Shown piece by piece: positions 34,797-47,536 of a DNA stretch of 64,000 nucleotides. This DNA comes from Paralimibaculum aggregatum (GTDB taxonomy: Bacteria; Pseudomonadota; Alphaproteobacteria; Rhodobacterales; Rhodobacteraceae). The position numbers were made by a program, and so were the translations under genes. The first letter of the stretch is position 1. Each line of letters opens with the position of its first letter. The stretch lies in contig NZ_BSYI01000004.1 of the NCBI RefSeq assembly GCF_030270585.1, forward strand, positions 152,353-216,352, given 5' to 3'. The notes below the pieces were generated by a model. The model was given only the letters and a program-made list of their open reading frames with translations. It had not been told where the DNA came from and ran no database searches.

Positions 34797-35294
34797 TCAG
34801 TAGTGGTTGCGGACGGAAAGATCGCCGCTGGTGATGTCGAGCTCCGTCCGCATGTAGAGATCGATCGGCAGCGGCTGCGCCCAGAGTTCGCCGCGGATGT
34901 CGAGCGCGACGACGGTGCGGCGCAGGTTGTTCGGGTCGACCACCTCGATCTCGAAGCTCCCCGGCAGGATCCTCGGCTCGAAGAAGCGCACGCGTTCCGC
35001 CATGTGGTCCTTCAGCTCCATCGCGCGCTGCTGGCTCGAGGCGACGCCGGCGATGTCCGGGATGCCGAAATTCACCGTCGAGCGGCGCACATGGGGATAG
35101 TCGGTGAGATCCTCCACGCTTTCGAGCGAGGTGGTGTTGAACAGCCAGGTGAGGTCTCGCAACACGATCTCGCGCAGCCGGCGCAGGTCGATGACACGCT
35201 TCTCGCGGGTCTCGCCCTTGTCCTCCGGCGCGTCGTCGGTCAGTCGGTCCAGCAGCGACGGCTGCAGCCGTTCGGCGATGCCCTTGTCAGCCAT
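34797..35294 (-). CDS. tssE: T6SS baseplate protein TssE (gp25-like)
   Basis: A 165-residue protein with the gp25-like core: LLDRLTDD, LREIVLRDLTWLFNT, DLTDYPHVRRSTVNFGIPD and a C-terminal strand region. TssE starts sheath polymerisation on the baseplate. Its start overlaps the tagJ stop by 8 bases. Confidence 0.94.
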   Translation of the reverse strand: MADKGIAERLQPSLLDRLTDDAPEDKGETREKRVIDLRRLREIVLRDLTWLFNTTSLESVEDLTDYPHVRRSTVNFGIPDIAGVASSQQRAMELKDHMAERVRFFEPRILPGSFEIEVVDPNNLRRTVVALDIRGELWAQPLPIDLYMRTELDITSGDLSVRNHY

Positions 35295-36153
35295 CCCCCT
35301 TCTCCGCAGCCGGCACCTCGGCGACGTCGGGCTCGGCCGCCGCGTCGCCCGGTTCCGTCACCTCCTCGACATCCAGGACGATCTTGCGGATGTCCATCAG
35401 TCCGTACTCCTCGGCATCGGTGGCGATCACCCGCTGGCCGAGGCCGACGAACAGCCCCTCGCCCGCCTCCTCCCAGCGCGTCTCGCGGGCCAGCCGCATC
35501 ACATCCTCGGGCAGCTCCGCCGTGCCCGGATAGCGCGTCGGGATCAGCGCCGGCGTCTCGCCGCCGGCGGCCCAGGTGATCATCGCGGGGGTCCAGACCC
35601 GGTCGCGCAGATCGGTCGGCGGGTCGATGTCGATCTGCATGATCGAGTCGAAGGGCGCCCAGAAATACTTGCCGTTGACGATGACCTCGAGCATCGGCCC
35701 GAAGCGCATGTCGGCATCCGCCATCCATTCGAAGCGGGTGCCGTCGATCTCGCCGGAGGTCGCCGGCGCCATCTCGAAGGCTTCGCCGCGCAGCCGCTCG
35801 GCAGTGGCATGATCGCCGCGCGCCAGCGGCGCCAGCGCCTCGATCAGCAGCGCCGACCATTGCTGCGGCTCGCCCAGCACCAGCGGTGCCGTCTCGCCCC
35901 GGAACACCCGCTCGCGGACCAGCTCGCAGCCGATCGCCTCGCGGTAGGTCTGCGCCATCGGGGTCGCCGACTCGTCCATCTGCGCGGCGAGGCGCAGCTG
36001 CATCACCGCCTTGTTCCAGTCCCCCAGCACGCAGAGCAGCTGGAACAGGAAGATCCGGTGCTTGGCCGCCGAAGGATCGGTGCGGACATCCGCCTGGACC
36101 GCGGCGAGCGCCGCCGACAGATCTCCGCTCTTCAGCAAATCCAGCGCGCTCAT
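35287..36153 (-). CDS. tagJ: T6SS accessory protein TagJ (ImpE)
   Basis: A 288-residue ImpE-family protein from ATG 36153, which has GGGAGGAG upstream. The N-terminal tetratricopeptide-like helices (about 1-110, KHRIFLFQLLCVLGDWNKA) and the central EWMADADMRFGPMLEVIVNGKYFW block are typical. In related systems TagJ binds TssB and helps ClpV act on the sheath. The C-terminus carries an acidic tail. Confidence 0.93.
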   Translation of the reverse strand: MSALDLLKSGDLSAALAAVQADVRTDPSAAKHRIFLFQLLCVLGDWNKAVMQLRLAAQMDESATPMAQTYREAIGCELVRERVFRGETAPLVLGEPQQWSALLIEALAPLARGDHATAERLRGEAFEMAPATSGEIDGTRFEWMADADMRFGPMLEVIVNGKYFWAPFDSIMQIDIDPPTDLRDRVWTPAMITWAAGGETPALIPTRYPGTAELPEDVMRLARETRWEEAGEGLFVGLGQRVIATDAEEYGLMDIRKIVLDVEEVTEPGDAAAEPDVAEVPAAEKGDG

Positions 36154-36272
36154 AAGGCCGCTCCTCCCGTGAACAGGTTTCGATGGGCCGTCGCGCCGCC
36201 GCAGAGCGGGGGTCGGCAAGAAAGTCTCGGAGCCCGGGCCCGGGCGCGGAACCCGGCCCGGGAGCCTATGGT

Positions 36273-36788
36273 CTACCGGGTCGCATCGGTGAAGGCGTTC
36301 AGCGTCCGGCTCCACATCGCCTCGGCGACCTCGCCCTTGCGCCCCTTCACGGTCTGCCCGGTATAGGTGATCTTCACCGAGCCATACTCCATCGCGATGT
36401 CGTCGATGGCCTCCTCGTCGCCGGACTGGCTGGTGTTGACCTTGGCGATGAGACAGGTGGTGAACTTGAACTCCAGATAGGGCACCTGGTTGCGCCGCAG
36501 GACGACGAAGGCATTGTCGAACTGCGTGCCCTTTGCCATTTCGGCCCAGAATGCGGTTGTCGAATAGTCCGAGCGTTTCTTGAAGGTCACGGTCTCGAAC
36601 TTGACTTTGCCCGCGCCCTGGTTGGCGCCCTGCTTGGCAGAACCGACATTGGTCGAGTTGGTGCCCTCGATGCTGAACTCCGAGATCTCCACCGCCTTCT
36701 TGGCGGAGAGCTTGGCATCGGAGGATTCACCTTGGATATCTGGCGGATCGAAGTAGATGTAAGCGTCTTGCGCTTCGACTTCTGCCAT
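36273..36788 (-). CDS. hcp: Hcp family tube protein, second copy
   Basis: A 171-residue Hcp with AYIYFDPPDIQGES, SFEDYST-like KKRSDYSTTAFW, and EYGSVKITYTGQT. It forms the inner tube that is propelled with VgrG. About half of its residues appear identical by eye to those of the Hcp encoded immediately upstream, so the pair is an old tandem duplication. Divergence is greatest in the loops after residues 38 and 140. Confidence 0.93.
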   Translation of the reverse strand: MAEVEAQDAYIYFDPPDIQGESSDAKLSAKKAVEISEFSIEGTNSTNVGSAKQGANQGAGKVKFETVTFKKRSDYSTTAFWAEMAKGTQFDNAFVVLRRNQVPYLEFKFTTCLIAKVNTSQSGDEEAIDDIAMEYGSVKITYTGQTVKGRKGEVAEAMWSRTLNAFTDATR

Positions 36789-36880
36789 GTCCGTGCTCCA
36801 GCTTCAGGTCTTGGCGGGTTGGCGAGCCGGGTCGTCGCGCGGCCCCAGCTCGCCAGGGCCGCGCCGTCGCATGCGACCGA

Positions 36881-37393
36881 TCAGGTCACCTTGTCCGAGA
36901 ACTCGTTCTTCACGCGGCTCCACATCGCGGTCGCGTGGGTACCGGCCTCGCCCTTGTCGGTCTGGGCGGTGTAGCTGATCTTCACCGCGCCATAGTCGAG
37001 AACCACGGAGTCCTCGGCCTCGTCATCGCCCGACTGCGTGGTCTCCATCTCGGCCAGCACGCACATGACGAACTTGAACTCGAGATAGGGCAGCTGGTTG
37101 CGCCGCATCACCACGTTCACCTCGTCGAAGTGCGTGCCCTTGGCGAGCTCGCGGAAGATGTCGGTGGTGGCGCTGTCCGACCGCTTCTTGAAGGAAAGCC
37201 GGTCGAACTTGACCTTGCCGGCGCCGCCGCCGCCCTGGGTCATCGAGCCGATGTTCGTCGCGTTCTCGGCCTTGAGCGTGAACTCGGTCAGCTCGAAGGC
37301 CTTCTTCTCCTTGAGTTTGGCATCCTGGGACTCGCCCTTCACCTTGTCGGGGACGAAGTACATGAATGCATCTTGCGGTTCAGCATCAGCCAT
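36881..37393 (-). CDS. hcp: Hcp family tube protein, first copy
   Basis: A 170-residue Hcp (AFMYFVPDKVKGES, FKKRSDSATTDIFRELAKGTHFD, LDYGAVKISYTAQT). GAGGAG lies eight bases before the ATG. It follows tssC by 73 bp. The two copies could form mixed tubes or load different effectors, which is inference. Confidence 0.93.
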   Translation of the reverse strand: MADAEPQDAFMYFVPDKVKGESQDAKLKEKKAFELTEFTLKAENATNIGSMTQGGGGAGKVKFDRLSFKKRSDSATTDIFRELAKGTHFDEVNVVMRRNQLPYLEFKFVMCVLAEMETTQSGDDEAEDSVVLDYGAVKISYTAQTDKGEAGTHATAMWSRVKNEFSDKVT

Positions 37394-37466
37394 TTTGGTT
37401 CTCCTCGGAGATTGGGGTCACGTTCTTGCAGGGGCCGACGGCACCTCGATTGCCGTCGCGTGAAGC

Positions 37467-38960
37467 TTAGCCTCCCTTCTCGGAAGGCAGCTTCGACACC
37501 AGCCGGAGGGACACCGTCAAACCCTCCAACTGATAATGCGGGCGCAGGAAGAATCTCGACGAGTAGTATCCCGGGTTGCCCTCAACCTCGTCGACATACA
37601 CCTCGGCTTTCGACAGCGGATGGCTTGCCTTGTAATCCTCCGACGAAATATCGGGGTTGAAGTCGACGTAGTTGTTGACCCAGCGCTGCAGCCAGTCCTG
37701 CATGTCCTCGCGCTCCTTGAAGGAGCCGATCTTGTCGCGGACGATGCATTTCAGGTAGTGCGCGAAGCGGCAGGTCGCGAAGAGATACGGCATGCGCGCC
37801 GAGAGATTGGCGTTCGCCGTCGCGTCCGGGTCGTCATACTCCGCCGGTTTCTGCAGCGACTGGGCGCCGATGAAGGCGGCCACGTCGGAGTTCTTGCGGT
37901 GGATCAGCGGCATCATGCCGTTCTTGGCAAGCTCCGCCTCGCGCCGGTCCGAGATCGCGATCTCGGTCGGGCACTTCATGTCCACGCCGCCGTCATCGGT
38001 GGGGAAGGTATGGGTCGGCAGACCCTCCACCGCACCGCCCGACTCGACGCCGCGGATCCGGGTGCACCAGCCATAGAGCTTGAAGGCGCGGTTGATGTTC
38101 ACCGCCATGCCGTAGGCCGCGTTCACCCAGCTGTACTTGCTGTGATCCGACCCGTCGGTGTCCTCCTCGAAGTCGAACTCCTCCACCGGATCGGTCTTGG
38201 CGCCATAGGGATAACGGCCAAGGAAGCGCGGCATGCAGAGCCCGAGATAGCGGCTGTCGTCGCTCTCGCGAAGCGACCGCCAGGAGGCGTATTCCGGGGT
38301 CTGGAAGATCTTGGTCAGGTCGCGCGGCTTGGCCAGGTCCTGCCAGCTGTCCATCTGGAACAGGTTCGGGTTCGAGGCCGCGAAGAACGGCGCATGCGCC
38401 GCCGCCGCCACCTTGCTCATCTCGCTCAGCAGCTCGACATCCGGCGGGCTGTGATCGAAATAGTAGTCGCCCACGAGGCAGCCATACGGCTCGCCGCCGA
38501 ACTGGCCGTATTCTTCCTCGTAGATCATCTTGAAGATCGGCGACTGATCCCAGGCAGTTCCCTTGAACTTCTTGAGCGTCTTGTGCAGATCCTTCTTCGA
38601 GATGTTCAAGACACGGATCTTGAGCATCTCGTCGGTTTCGGTGTTGTTGATGAGATAATGCAGCCCGCGCCAGGAGCTCTCGAGCTTCTGGTAATCCTCG
38701 TGGTGCAGGATCTCGTTGACCTGCTCGGTCAGCTTCTTGTCGATCGCGGCGATCAGGCTCTCGATCGTGCGGAGCGTGTCGCCCGAGAGCAGCGCGGTGT
38801 TCTTGAGCGCCTCCTCGGCGAGGGTGCGCACACCGGCCTCGACCGCGCTGCGCGCACCGTCGGATTTCGGGCGGAACTCCTTCTCAAGGAGCTGGCTGAA
38901 CTCGTCGGGCGCGATCGTGGCTTCGCCAACGGCACCCGCCTGGGCTTCGGTCTCTGCCAT
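37467..38960 (-). CDS. tssC: T6SS sheath large subunit TssC
   Basis: A 497-residue canonical TssC/EvpB (SSWRGLHYLINNTETDEMLK, FFAASNPNLF, LGRYPYG, FDFEED, NYVDFNPDISSEDYKASHPL). With TssB it forms the contractile sheath around the Hcp tube. It follows tssB by 3 bp. Confidence 0.97.
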   Translation of the reverse strand: MAETEAQAGAVGEATIAPDEFSQLLEKEFRPKSDGARSAVEAGVRTLAEEALKNTALLSGDTLRTIESLIAAIDKKLTEQVNEILHHEDYQKLESSWRGLHYLINNTETDEMLKIRVLNISKKDLHKTLKKFKGTAWDQSPIFKMIYEEEYGQFGGEPYGCLVGDYYFDHSPPDVELLSEMSKVAAAAHAPFFAASNPNLFQMDSWQDLAKPRDLTKIFQTPEYASWRSLRESDDSRYLGLCMPRFLGRYPYGAKTDPVEEFDFEEDTDGSDHSKYSWVNAAYGMAVNINRAFKLYGWCTRIRGVESGGAVEGLPTHTFPTDDGGVDMKCPTEIAISDRREAELAKNGMMPLIHRKNSDVAAFIGAQSLQKPAEYDDPDATANANLSARMPYLFATCRFAHYLKCIVRDKIGSFKEREDMQDWLQRWVNNYVDFNPDISSEDYKASHPLSKAEVYVDEVEGNPGYYSSRFFLRPHYQLEGLTVSLRLVSKLPSEKGG

Positions 38961-38963
38961 GCC

Positions 38964-39494
38964 TTACTCCTCCGTTTTCTCTTCGGACGCCTCGTCCGAT
39001 CCGCCCTCGGCGGGCGATGCGGCGAGGGCCTGAAGCAGCGTCGGATCCTGCATCACCTTGCCGATGAGGTCCTCGGCGCCGGCCTTGCCGTCCATGTACG
39101 TCATCAGGTTCGAGAGCTGCGTCCGCGCCTCGAGCAGCTTGCGCAGCGGCTCGACCTTGCGGGCGATCGCCGCGGGCGAGAAGTCGTCCATGCTCTCGAA
39201 GGTCAGGTCCACCATCAGGTTGCCGTCACCCGTGAGCGTGTTGGGCACCGAGAAGGCGCACCGCGGCTTCATCGACTTCATGCGGCTGTCGAAGTTGTCC
39301 ACGTCGATCTCGAGGAACTTCCGGTCCGCCACCGCCGGAAGCGGATCGTCCGGCTTGCCCGAGAGATCGGCCATCACACCCATGACGAAGGGGAGCTGGA
39401 CTTTCTTCTCGGCCCCGTAGACCTCGACATCGTATTCGATCTGAACCCGCGGCGCGCGGTTGCGCGCAATGAATTTCTGGCTGCTGCCGGCCAT
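38964..39494 (-). CDS. tssB: T6SS sheath small subunit TssB
   Basis: A 176-residue TssB with SSQKFIARNRAPRVQIEYDV and LPFVMGVMADLSG at the N-terminus, and the helix that ClpV recognises toward the C-terminus. The tail is acidic and Ser/Glu-rich (GGSDEASEEKTEE). It lies 96 bp downstream of tssA. Confidence 0.96.
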   Translation of the reverse strand: MAGSSQKFIARNRAPRVQIEYDVEVYGAEKKVQLPFVMGVMADLSGKPDDPLPAVADRKFLEIDVDNFDSRMKSMKPRCAFSVPNTLTGDGNLMVDLTFESMDDFSPAAIARKVEPLRKLLEARTQLSNLMTYMDGKAGAEDLIGKVMQDPTLLQALAASPAEGGSDEASEEKTEE

Positions 39495-39590
39495 CGGTCA
39501 CATCTCCCCAGTATCCGTTACCCTCAACTAAACGCGAGCGGGCGCCCCGGCGTCAAGCCAAAGCCGCGTATCCGCCCCGTTTCACTCGTA

Positions 39591-40694
39591 TCATTCATAT
39601 CCGCCCTCGGATTCGATCCCCGCGATAAGATTGACCTTTTCGAGACCTTCCGGAGCGAGATCCTTCATGATCGTGACGAAGTCCGAGTTAACAAGTCGTT
39701 TCGCGCGCAGAAGAAGCAGCGGAACCGGGCTCGTCGGCTCGTGTTTCTGATAGTACTCGATGATCTTGTCGACTGCCGTCACGACATCTTTCCGACTCTG
39801 GATCGTGCCGACACCGCGCGGCCCGCCGCGCGGCGCCCCGGAGCCGGCCGGGGCCGCAGCGCCATCGCCACCGGCGGCATCGCCCCCGCCCTCGCCGGCC
39901 TCGCCGGCCTCCTCGCCTTCACCGCCGGCGTCCTCCTCGACCTCCTCCTCGGCGATCAGGTCCTCGGCGAAGGTCTTGAAGACATGCTCCATGTCGTAGA
40001 GCGTGCGCGACAGGTTCGACAGATCGGGGCCGAACGAGCCCACCTTGTCGTCGAGCACCTTCTCGAAGTCCTTCAGGGTCTGCCGGCACGACTTGATCGA
40101 CTCGTTCAGCGCGATCAGGTCCTCGCGCTTGGTGTCCTGGAAGGCGGCGGAGATCACGCTGGTCTCGACCGGATCGTCGTCCTTGCCGGGCGGCATCTCG
40201 CCCCGCGCGATCTGGATGTCGCGCAGGCTGAAGCGGCCCATGGCGCGGGAATTGGTCAGCGGCGCCATGCGCAGCGCGCGCAGCACGGTGTCGTGCCCGG
40301 CCAGCCCGGCGATGGCGTTCATCCGCATGGTCGGGTCGTTGTTGTCGTCGGCATCGAGCTGCGGGTGGCAGGTATCCCAGAACTCCTCGCAGCAGCGGCG
40401 GATATAGACCAGCGCCTGCTCGAAGCCCTTCAGCCCCTCGAGCCGCAATGCGGCATGAGCATAGAACACCGCGGCGCGCAGGTCGTGCGCACGCTGCAGC
40501 ACGGCAACCGCGTGCTTCACCACTTCCTTGAAGTCGGGGTCTTCCGCAGCAATGATCGAATCGCCGACCTGCTGCTCTTCCTTCGGCATAGCCGCGAGCT
40601 CTAAGTCGATGAACGCCGGATCATATTCCAGATCTTCGCCGGATGGGGCATCGTCCCCGAGACTCTTCAACAGGGCATCGATATCGAGCGCCAT
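39591..40694 (-). CDS. tssA: T6SS cap/baseplate protein TssA (ImpA family)
   Basis: A 367-residue TssA. ATG 40694 is chosen over 40721 because AAGGAG precedes it by seven bases and the family N-terminus starts here. The ImpA_N motif covers residues 3-25 (DIDALLKSLGDDAPSGEDLE). A Gly/Ala/Glu-rich linker (about 265-305) precedes the C-terminal TPVP-like segment (HEPTSPVPLLLLRAKRLV). It is the first gene of the T6SS locus, so the main promoter should lie upstream. Confidence 0.95.
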   Translation of the reverse strand: MALDIDALLKSLGDDAPSGEDLEYDPAFIDLELAAMPKEEQQVGDSIIAAEDPDFKEVVKHAVAVLQRAHDLRAAVFYAHAALRLEGLKGFEQALVYIRRCCEEFWDTCHPQLDADDNNDPTMRMNAIAGLAGHDTVLRALRMAPLTNSRAMGRFSLRDIQIARGEMPPGKDDDPVETSVISAAFQDTKREDLIALNESIKSCRQTLKDFEKVLDDKVGSFGPDLSNLSRTLYDMEHVFKTFAEDLIAEEEVEEDAGGEGEEAGEAGEGGGDAAGGDGAAAPAGSGAPRGGPRGVGTIQSRKDVVTAVDKIIEYYQKHEPTSPVPLLLLRAKRLVNSDFVTIMKDLAPEGLEKVNLIAGIESEGGYE

Positions 40695-40922
40695 CGTGAA
40701 CTCCTTCGGCGATGCTGCCATGGCGTGAACCTACGCCGATTTCTCAGTGCGGTCCAGAAACTCGATACCGCGAATTGAAACTGTCACCTGTGCCGGACAT
40801 CACACTCCACGGCATTCGGCGCAGGCTTTCCGCGCGCCGGCGCACTTGCTCCCCGGCCGCCGGTCTGGCAGTCAGCCGGCACCGGCCCGGCGGCCCCGGG
40901 CCTTCGCCAGAGGCGCCCGCGC
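40695..40922. other. Divergent intergenic region upstream of the T6SS locus
   Basis: This gap of 228 bp separates tssA (minus) from a membrane protein gene (plus) and must hold the start signals for both. I see no convincing sigma-70 or sigma-54 promoter and no clear operator repeat; GTGACA at about 40781-40786 on the minus strand is the only -35-like match. Confidence 0.5.
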
Positions 40923-42209
40923 ATGGATGTCGTCCGCAAGCTGCTCTCCGTCGCCGCGATCGCGCTGGTGCCCGCGACGGTGACGGTGTGCTATCTGCTG
41001 TTCGGGGACTATGCCGCGCTGGCCTTCCAGATGCGCGACATGGAGTGGGACTTCCTCTCCGGCGTGATCACGGCGCTGCTCGGCGTGGCGCTGATCCAGG
41101 TGCTGCCGCTGGCCGACGAGCGGCACCGCCAGATCCTCGCCATGCTCTGGCTCGCCCGCATCGCGGTGACGCTCGGGCTCATGCTCTTCTACGAGGGCTA
41201 CTATGTCGTGCTCGACGCGCAGGGCTACTACTACAACGGCCTGCGGCTCAGCGATCCCTGGGCGCTGTTCGAATACGGGATGGGCACCGAGAACATCACC
41301 GCCCTGGTCGGGCTGCTCTCGGGCCTGACGCGGTCCTACTCGGCGCTCAAGGTGATCTTCGCCTTCATCGGCCTGCTCGGGATCTACATCACCTATCTCG
41401 CGGCGGCCCGCGCCTTCGGCCGCGAGATCCCCGGCCTGCTGATCGCGCTGGGGCTGATGCCGAGCATCCTGTTCTGGTCCTCGATCCTCGGCAAGGAGCC
41501 GGTCACGAGCTTCGGCATCGCGCTGATCTGCTGGGGCGCGGTGGGCTATTTCACCGGGCGCGGCTGGAGCGCGCTCCTCGCCCTCGCCATCGGCCTCGTC
41601 ATCGCCGCGAGCATCCGGAGCTGGCTGGCCGCGATCTTCATCGCGCCGATCATCGCGACGATCTTCCTCGGCGGCCGGGTCTCGCCGGCGGTTAAGGGGG
41701 TGACCATGCTCGCCGCGGTGCCGGTGTTCCTGCTCACCGTCCAGCGATTCGCCGAGCATTTCGCGATCGATTCGGCGCAGCAGCTGATCCAGCAGACCAA
41801 CCAGCTCGCCAAGGGCTTCGCCACCGGCGGCTCGGCGCAGAAGATCGAGACCCAGTTCACCTCGCTGCTCGACATGATCCTGTTCGTGCCGAAAGGGATG
41901 TTCGCCGCCCTGTTCCGCCCGCTGCCGGGGGAGATCATGAACCCCTTCGGCATCCTCGCCGGCCTCGAGAACGCGGCGGTTCTGGCGCTGCTGGTCAAGG
42001 GCATGCTGCGCCAGCCGCTGCGCGCGGTGCTGCGCCAGCCGGTGCTGCTCTGGGCGGTGCTGACGGTGATGGCCTGGGGCGCCTTCTACGGCTTCGCGAG
42101 CTATGCCAATCTCGGCACCGCCTTCCGCTTCCGGCAGATGATCATGCCGGTGCTGCTGCCGCTCGTGCTGTTCCTGGCCTATGGCCCGGTGCTCTCGCGG
42201 CAGCGCTGA
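40923..42209 (+). CDS. Polytopic membrane protein, possible polysaccharide/glycosyltransferase family
   Basis: A 428-residue inner-membrane protein with about ten hydrophobic segments. Short charged loops such as VLDAQGYYYNGLRLSDPW and SSILGKEPVTSFGIA recall PMT-2/O-antigen-polymerase-type proteins, in which loops near the first helices bind a lipid-linked sugar. No definite catalytic Asp-Glu pair can be assigned. It diverges from the T6SS locus and converges on proA with a 12-bp gap. Function unknown. Confidence 0.7.
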   Translation: MDVVRKLLSVAAIALVPATVTVCYLLFGDYAALAFQMRDMEWDFLSGVITALLGVALIQVLPLADERHRQILAMLWLARIAVTLGLMLFYEGYYVVLDAQGYYYNGLRLSDPWALFEYGMGTENITALVGLLSGLTRSYSALKVIFAFIGLLGIYITYLAAARAFGREIPGLLIALGLMPSILFWSSILGKEPVTSFGIALICWGAVGYFTGRGWSALLALAIGLVIAASIRSWLAAIFIAPIIATIFLGGRVSPAVKGVTMLAAVPVFLLTVQRFAEHFAIDSAQQLIQQTNQLAKGFATGGSAQKIETQFTSLLDMILFVPKGMFAALFRPLPGEIMNPFGILAGLENAAVLALLVKGMLRQPLRAVLRQPVLLWAVLTVMAWGAFYGFASYANLGTAFRFRQMIMPVLLPLVLFLAYGPVLSRQR

Positions 42210-42221
42210 GGCGGCCCCGCG

Positions 42222-43490
42222 TCAGCCGCGCACGGTGCCGTCGCCCTCGACGATGTACTTGAAGCTGGTCAGCTGCTCGGCCCCGACCGGTCCGCGCGCA
42301 TGCAGCTTGCCGGTGGCGATGCCGATCTCCGCGCCCATGCCGAACTCGCCGCCATCGGCGAACTGGGTCGAGGCGTTGCGCATCAGGATGGCGCTGTCGA
42401 GCCGCTCGAAGAACCGCGCCGCCACCGCATCGTCCTCGGTCAGCACCGCCTCGGTGTGGTTCGAGCCATGCCTGCGGATATGCGCGATGGCACCGTCGAC
42501 GCCGTCGACCATCCGCGCCGCGATGTCCATCGAAAGATACTCGTGGCCCCAGTCGTCGTCGTTCGCCGGCACCGCCCGGGGCTCGAGCGCGCAGACCTCC
42601 GGGCAGCCATGCACGGTGACGCCGGCCGCGACCAGATCGTCCAGCACCGCCCGGCCGAGCCCGGCGGCGGCCCGGTCGATCAGCAGGCACTCCGCCGCGC
42701 CGCAGATCCCGGTGCGCCGGGTCTTGGCGTCGAGAATCACCGCGCGCGCCTTCTCGGGATGCGCCGCCGCGTCGAGATAGACATGGCAGATGCCCTCGAG
42801 ATGCGCGAAGACCGGCACCCGCGCCTCGCGCTGCACGAGGCCGACGAGCCCCTTGCCGCCGCGCGGCACGATGACGTCGATATAGTCCGTCATCCGCAGC
42901 ATCTCGGCCACCGCCGCACGGTCGCGCACCGGCACCCGCTGCACCGCGGTCTCGGGCAGGCCGGCGGCCTTCAGCCCGGCGCCGATGGCCAGCAGGATCG
43001 CGCCGGAGGAATGGAAGCTCTCCGACCCGCCGCGCAGGATCGCCGCATTGCCCGCCTTGAGGCAGAGCCCGCCGGCATCGGCGGTGACATTGGGCCGGCT
43101 CTCGTAGATCACTCCGACCACGCCGATCGGCGTGCGCACGCGGCGGATGCGCAGCCCGTTCGGCCGCGTCCAGGCCTCGAGCTCGGCGCCCACCGGATCG
43201 GGCAGCGCCGCGACGTCGCGCAGCCCCGCCGCCATGGACCGGATGCGGTCCTCGGTCAGCATCAGCCGGTCGAGCATCGCGTCGGACAGGCCCTTCTCGC
43301 GGCCGTATTCCATGTCGAGCGCATTGGCATCGGCGATCGCGCCGCGCCGGTCCATCACCGCCTCGGCCGCGCCGACCAGCGCCGCATGCTTGCGCTCGGC
43401 GCTGGCATGGGCGAGCTCGCCGGCCGCGGCCCGCGCCGCCGCGCCGATCTCCGCCATCATCGCGGGAATGTCCTGCACCTGATCGTCCAT
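42222..43490 (-). CDS. proA: Gamma-glutamyl phosphate reductase
   Basis: A 422-residue cytosolic enzyme of proline synthesis that reduces gamma-glutamyl phosphate to glutamate semialdehyde with NADPH. The N-terminal helices are followed by [18 protein letters not shown], the NADPH region [13 protein letters not shown], and the catalytic cysteine in [10 protein letters not shown]. The C-terminal FGMGAEIGI and [13 protein letters not shown] are family hallmarks. It follows proB by 99 bp. Confidence 0.97.
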   Translation of the reverse strand: MDDQVQDIPAMMAEIGAAARAAAGELAHASAERKHAALVGAAEAVMDRRGAIADANALDMEYGREKGLSDAMLDRLMLTEDRIRSMAAGLRDVAALPDPVGAELEAWTRPNGLRIRRVRTPIGVVGVIYESRPNVTADAGGLCLKAGNAAILRGGSESFHSSGAILLAIGAGLKAAGLPETAVQRVPVRDRAAVAEMLRMTDYIDVIVPRGGKGLVGLVQREARVPVFAHLEGICHVYLDAAAHPEKARAVILDAKTRRTGICGAAECLLIDRAAAGLGRAVLDDLVAAGVTVHGCPEVCALEPRAVPANDDDWGHEYLSMDIAARMVDGVDGAIAHIRRHGSNHTEAVLTEDDAVAARFFERLDSAILMRNASTQFADGGEFGMGAEIGIATGKLHARGPVGAEQLTSFKYIVEGDGTVRG

Positions 43491-43589
43491 CGCCGCCTCC
43501 CTGGCACGCCTGCGCTCGCAATCGCCCCCGTCTTAGGCCAGCGCGCCGGGCCGGTCGAGCAGAGATCGCGCGGATGGGGGCCTCTCGGT

Positions 43590-46335
<2,746 letters not shown>

Positions 46336-46488
46336 CGCGAGGCCGCCTCCCAAAGCCAAAAGGGACCGGCGCACGGCCGATCCCCTGATCCGATCCCGGC
46401 GCGATCCGCAGATCCGCCTGCCTTCGGAAGTTCGCGCGGAAGTTCGCACGGATGTTCCGGCCGGGCGAACCCGGGCCGGACCCGAACC

Positions 46489-46758
46489 TTATTCCGCCGC
46501 CTGCACCGCGGGCAGCACCGAGACGAAGGTTCGCCCCTTGAGCCCGGTGTGGAACTTCACATGGCCATCGGCGGTCGCGAAGATCGTGTGATCCTTGCCG
46601 AGACCGACATTCTGGCCCGGCCACATCTTCGTGCCGCGCTGGCGGACGAGAATGTTCCCGGCGCGCACGGCCTCGCCGCCGAACTTCTTCACGCCGAGCC
46701 GGCGCCCTGCGGTATCGCGCCCGTTGCGCGAGGAGCCGCCTGCCTTCTTGTGTGCCAT
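46489..46758 (-). CDS. rpmA: 50S ribosomal protein L27
   Basis: An 89-residue L27 that starts [14 protein letters not shown] and contains the conserved [14 protein letters not shown] and GRDHTIF-type GKDHTIFA segments. It is 12 bp downstream of rplU. Confidence 0.98.
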   Translation of the reverse strand: MAHKKAGGSSRNGRDTAGRRLGVKKFGGEAVRAGNILVRQRGTKMWPGQNVGLGKDHTIFATADGHVKFHTGLKGRTFVSVLPAVQAAE

Positions 46759-46770
46759 GTCCCGCTCTCC

Positions 46771-47184
46771 TTACTCGGCCGCCGCAGCCGTATTGGCCGC
46801 CCGTGCCTCGCGCTTCGCAGCGCCCTGCCCCACCGCGGCCTTCACGCCGGTCTCGGCGCCGCCGGCGGTCAGGATCTCGGTGATGCGCACCGAGGTCAGG
46901 TCCTGCCGGTGGCCCTTCAGCCGCTTCGAGCTGTGCTTCCGGCGCCGGCGCTTGAAGTTGTAGACCTTGGGCCCGCGGAGCTGCTCGACCACCTCGGCCT
47001 GCACCGCCGCGCCCTCGACGAACGGCGCGCCGACGGTCGCCGCCTCGCCCTCGGCGCCGCCGATCATCAGCACCTCGCCGAACTGGACGGTCTCGCCCGG
47101 CTCGGCGGCCAGCCGCTCGATGGTGAACTCGTCGCCGGCAGCAACGCGATACTGCTTGCCCCCGGTCTTTATCACTGCATACAT
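46771..47184 (-). CDS. rplU: 50S ribosomal protein L21
   Basis: A 137-residue L21. The start at 47184 gives [18 protein letters not shown], the family N-terminus; the upstream ATG at 47202 adds MTEDDE and is less likely. The core [22 protein letters not shown] binds 23S rRNA. An Ala-rich C-terminal extension of about 35 residues is common in alphaproteobacteria. A strong promoter candidate lies about 155 bp upstream. Confidence 0.96.
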   Translation of the reverse strand: MYAVIKTGGKQYRVAAGDEFTIERLAAEPGETVQFGEVLMIGGAEGEAATVGAPFVEGAAVQAEVVEQLRGPKVYNFKRRRRKHSSKRLKGHRQDLTSVRITEILTAGGAETGVKAAVGQGAAKREARAANTAAAAE

Positions 47185-47339
47185 CTCGTCGTCCTCTGTC
47201 ATCCGCGTCCCTGGGCGCCCCGGCTCGACCGGACACTTTCAAGGCCTCTGCCTTGCCGTGGGACAGCGCGCGCTTGTGCATCCCCAAGGATGCGCCGGCA
47301 CGATTGCTGGACCGGACGGTGACCCGGCCGGAGCCCCGC

Positions 47340-47368
47340 TCTATGGGCAGGCGCGCCCGGAATGTCAA
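47340..47368 (-). promoter_or_regulatory. Promoter candidate for rplU-rpmA
   Basis: On the minus strand a perfect TTGACA (47368-47363) is followed by a 17-base spacer and CATAGA (47345-47340). It would give a 5' leader of about 150 bases before rplU, room for regulation of this ribosomal operon. No terminator-like fold is obvious in that leader. Confidence 0.55.
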
Positions 47369-47494
47369 GCCGCCCGCCGATGCCGGCCCCGGCACAGTCC
47401 CTGGCACAGTCCATGTCGCGGGCACCGGCGCGGGCAATGGCGGGACCCTGGCGCGAAAACTTCGCCTGCCGCGACGGAGACGCCATTTTCCCCC

Positions 47495-47523
47495 TTGAAC
47501 CCGGTTCGGGCAAGGACTATCCC
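47495..47523 (+). promoter_or_regulatory. Promoter candidate for tRNA-Ser
   Basis: TTGAAC (47495-47500), 17-base spacer, TATCCC (47518-47523), 13 bases before the mature tRNA 5' end. Confidence 0.45.
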
Positions 47524-47536
47524 TCCCGCCTGTCGC

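Noticed and set aside
37467..39494. A CRISPR-like or duplicated sheath locus created by assembly error, given the second sheath gene at 25.5 kb
   Set aside because: The fused protein is highly divergent from TssB and TssC at both protein and DNA level, so it is not a misassembled copy.
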